The translations under genes and the position numbers were made by a program. Source: Zoroaster sp. YZ-2022 (Eukaryota; Echinodermata; Asteroidea; Forcipulatida; Zoroasteridae). Taken from it: a stretch of 64,000 nt of DNA. Below, piece after piece: positions 61,359 through 64,000 of the stretch. Below the pieces are notes generated by a model. That model searched no databases. It had not been told where the DNA came from and saw nothing but the letters and a program-made list of their open reading frames with translations. Location: contig CM055816.1 in the NCBI GenBank assembly GCA_029582265.1, positions 27,200,366 through 27,264,365 on the forward strand. The letters run 5' to 3'. Each line of letters starts with the position of its first letter. Within the stretch, counting starts at the first letter, position 1.

Positions 61359-62346
61359 GTACGTCATCCCCTTAAATGACATCTGAACTAAAGAGGGCGC
61401 TCTTACTTAAAGGCAGGATATCATCTGAGTAACTGTCCTATCACTGTGCTATCAACTGGAATCATTGACACCAACCACAGTCTGGGCTGTGTGTGCTCTG
61501 TAGCTGGCAAACATAAGCAATTATATAAATGAAATACAAACAATTAAAAAGTGTTATGGACAGCCCCTGTTTATAACAGGGAATTAATATCTAATTAATC
61601 ACCGATTGCTGGCTGTCTATAGCTTGTATAGTTTCCCGGCATAGTGACAGAGATGTTCACCTTGGTCCAAGATCGATTTGGAGGATGATTTTGTTTCATT
61701 GTTTGTGGAGGTTTTTTTTCTTCACTTTGTTATTATAAAAGTAAGTCAGAGTTAATACTGGTTGGAGTAACAGTAATAATAAAAATCTGTTTTGGATAAT
61801 TTATAGGAGATTGTATCTGGTCTGGAAAACAAATCTCAAACAGGTACTACACTGGGGAGGGGGAACCACCTTGTCATCACCATCAAAATAAATCTATGCG
61901 GTATTACGTGTACCATTTCTACATTGTTGTACCCCATGTTTTACTGAGGCCACGCCTACCCCTTGTTTGCCTCCCTACCTGGATACGGGTACTGTTTTAC
62001 AGAGAGAGATACTGATAACTGATGAAACGATGGCGACGATAGAGGGCGGGCTTTCTCCTGGTTCACAGTCGTCTCGTCTAACCTATTCTCGGGGCAAATA
62101 TTAATTGTTAAAACGTAACTTACAAGGAGTGTGGACAAGGTAGGCGGAGTTCCATTGCATTGTACATTTATATTTTGAGGAATATGCAAATCTAGGTATT
62201 TGTTCAGCCCTAGACAAATGTTTAGGGGGGGGCTATCCCCCTCCGATAAATCGCAGGGCCTGCATAGGAGCAGGTTTATGGGGTCCAACACTAGTTGTAA
62301 CACTGCTGGTTCCAATCTGGGGCACGAAGGATATAATGATCAGACC

Positions 62347-63291
62347 CATAATGAAAAGTTATGGACACTTGCGCATCACCACTGTGCACGTCACATACAA
62401 AGCACGTCTAAGCATTACATTTTAAAAGCAGTTGCTCCTTAAAATCTGTCATAGCACTGAAATGGACAAGCCTGTAAACTCGGGGTGATCAGAATATGAA
62501 ATAAAAATTCAAGGCCTTTCTAATGATATTAATGTTTTACATTATTACCATGAAAATGATTACCCCAATATAATTTACAAAACTTGATTCATACCACGAC
62601 TTGGCAGAAAAGCCTATTCAATAAAGCACGAAACGCAAACAGAAACTATTTTTTTAATCTCATGGCCTTGTTCAACGTCTGGTAACCAAAACAAGAAGTA
62701 TGTTTGTTCTTTGGGGTGACGTCATTATTTAAGCCCATGAAATTCCCTTCACAGTGATACAACAGCTGTGTCTATTGGACAATATTTTCCAACGACCATT
62801 TTTAATTAACAAACTTATACCCAATCAGATCTACGGTTATGTTGGGATATTACAGGGCACATACCATTTACAGAACAATGTATAACACATGTACTGTGAG
62901 TCTAGGTACCAATCTGCTCTTCGAATGCCGTCTCTTGCGTTTGTGATAAACCAAACGAAGATGAGTAAATTTCATGTAAATTTAATGTTATATTTCTGTC
63001 GAAAAACATAGACAAAGCTAAGAAAATGCTCCTGGGAAATACAAAGCATCATTTGTGACATGTTTGGGGGAATGGGAGGTAGGATTTAGTCCTCATTAGG
63101 TTGATTTAATATGCCAGTTTTCAGTAGTTGACGTTGACGATTCTTTGGTCAAAAAGTTTTGTGTGGAGTGCAGTGGCGCGCAGCGCCTGTGTGTCTGTGT
63201 GTACGTAATTTTGTACACGTTTAATAGGGCGCGCGTGTTCAGTTCACACAAGGGGCTTTTGTCCTATTTTGTATACATACTTTTCATTATG
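62347..63291. mobile_element. 945-bp insertion with CATAATGAAAAGT inverted ends
   Basis: The paralogue at 19,010-19,020 reads GATCAGACC-ATGTAGAAAC. Here 945 bp lie exactly between those halves. The insert begins CATAATGAAAAGT and ends ACTTTTCATTATG, a perfect 13-bp inverted repeat. No target duplication is visible. The terminal sequence is vaguely like that of P-type elements (CATGATGAAA), which is only suggestive. No gene is seen inside. Confidence 0.65.
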
Positions 63292-64000
63292 ATGTAGAAA
63301 CACATTGAAACCACAGGAAGGCGCTTTTAGAATGAGTAAGTGTAAAAGAGATCACCCACTCTAAACAGCGCCCTCTATTGGTGTCAGTCATCGTCAATTA
63401 TGGGGCGAGTTGTCTTTGTTATCTCGGAATGCACAGATGTGGAGGAGCTGGGGAGGGGAGGGAGGTGTAGAACAACCCTTGGATATTTATTGGGTTATTG
63501 GCATTTGATCCCCTCCCCGCCCCACCCCGCCCCGCCCCACATCTAACTCCACCCCTTCCAACCCTCCACCTCACCCCTTCTCCTACTCCCCTTTCCCCCT
63601 TCCTCCCCACCCATATCCAACGCCTCTCCTCTCCAGCATCAAGTGGAAGATTTAATGCAAAATTATTCTGGTGCACTAAATTTTCAACTTAAAACTGGAA
63701 AGGAAAAGGATTCTTTAAAAAACAGTGTCCCTGTAATGTTATGTTAGATGTCCCTTCAATAATGTCAGAGAGAGGTTTAGTTATCTATAGTCTCTGTAAA
63801 CCTCATGTCGCCGTTTGTCCTGATCTGTCAGGTCACGTGGTCAAGTTTAGAAGACTTCGTTAATACACAAACTCAGAAATGAAAGAAAACATTTGTATTC
63901 GGTTCCTATCACTCAGTTTATTGCACTTGATTCGAACCAGGTTTTTCAACAGTATTACTGAATTTAATTATTTTTATAGGCTATCCAGCATTGTTGACAT
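63292..64000. other. End of the second paralogous block
   Basis: Collinear with 19,012-19,740, with a shorter CCCGC tract near 63,513-63,540. No gene was recognised; the block continues past the window edge. Confidence 0.7.

Overview
This is eukaryotic nuclear DNA from an animal, most probably a marine invertebrate. An echinoderm or another invertebrate deuterostome is my guess, but the sequence does not settle it. The evidence is one intact secreted PAN/apple plus fibrinogen-domain protein, tRNA-Leu-derived SINEs with (ATT)n tails, L2/CR1-type LINE 3' ends, AT-rich intergenic DNA and many transposon layers. There are no operons, bacterial genes, rRNA genes, functional tRNA genes or CRISPR arrays.

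Layout. (1) 1-8.33 kb and 8.33-13.6 kb are two copies of a composite repeat block. Each has a long unit (A and B), a 15-bp minisatellite and a 92-99-bp array. Block A also carries a SINE inserted into an 83-bp array. (2) 13.6-19.95 kb is a gene-free block paralogous to the right end of the window (about 53.3-64 kb). (3) 19.95-34.6 kb is the most unique part. It holds the fibrinogen-related gene (minus strand, 22,998-24,068) and a candidate rolling-circle-like element (about 24.8-30.33 kb). That element encloses a decayed multi-exon gene with YHxxCY motifs, whose intron carries a hAT-like MITE. A 12-unit C/G-tract minisatellite and a LINE remnant follow. (4) 34.6-51.9 kb is a chain of six units of the same composite family, two of them almost identical 1,322-bp tandem copies. 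It is interrupted by a solo LTR (itself hit by a Harbinger-like MITE), by an L2/CR1-type LINE tail duplicated together with its host unit, and by a 2.88-kb TA-flanked transposon with GGGTCA-rich termini. That transposon carries remnants of a SAM-domain (SAMD3-like) gene. (5) 51.9-64 kb is the second copy of the downstream block, with its own array expansions and insertions.

The only gene that looks functional is the fibrinogen-related one. The other coding sequence is transposon-derived or decayed. Paralogous copies within the window act as empty-site controls, so several insertions can be delimited to the base, with target-site duplications, and their order inferred. The two most novel items are the transposon with SAMD3-like exons and a YY1-like promoter motif, and the decayed YHxxCY gene inside a probable mobile element. 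Family assignments come from recognition of motifs without any search, and are graded accordingly.
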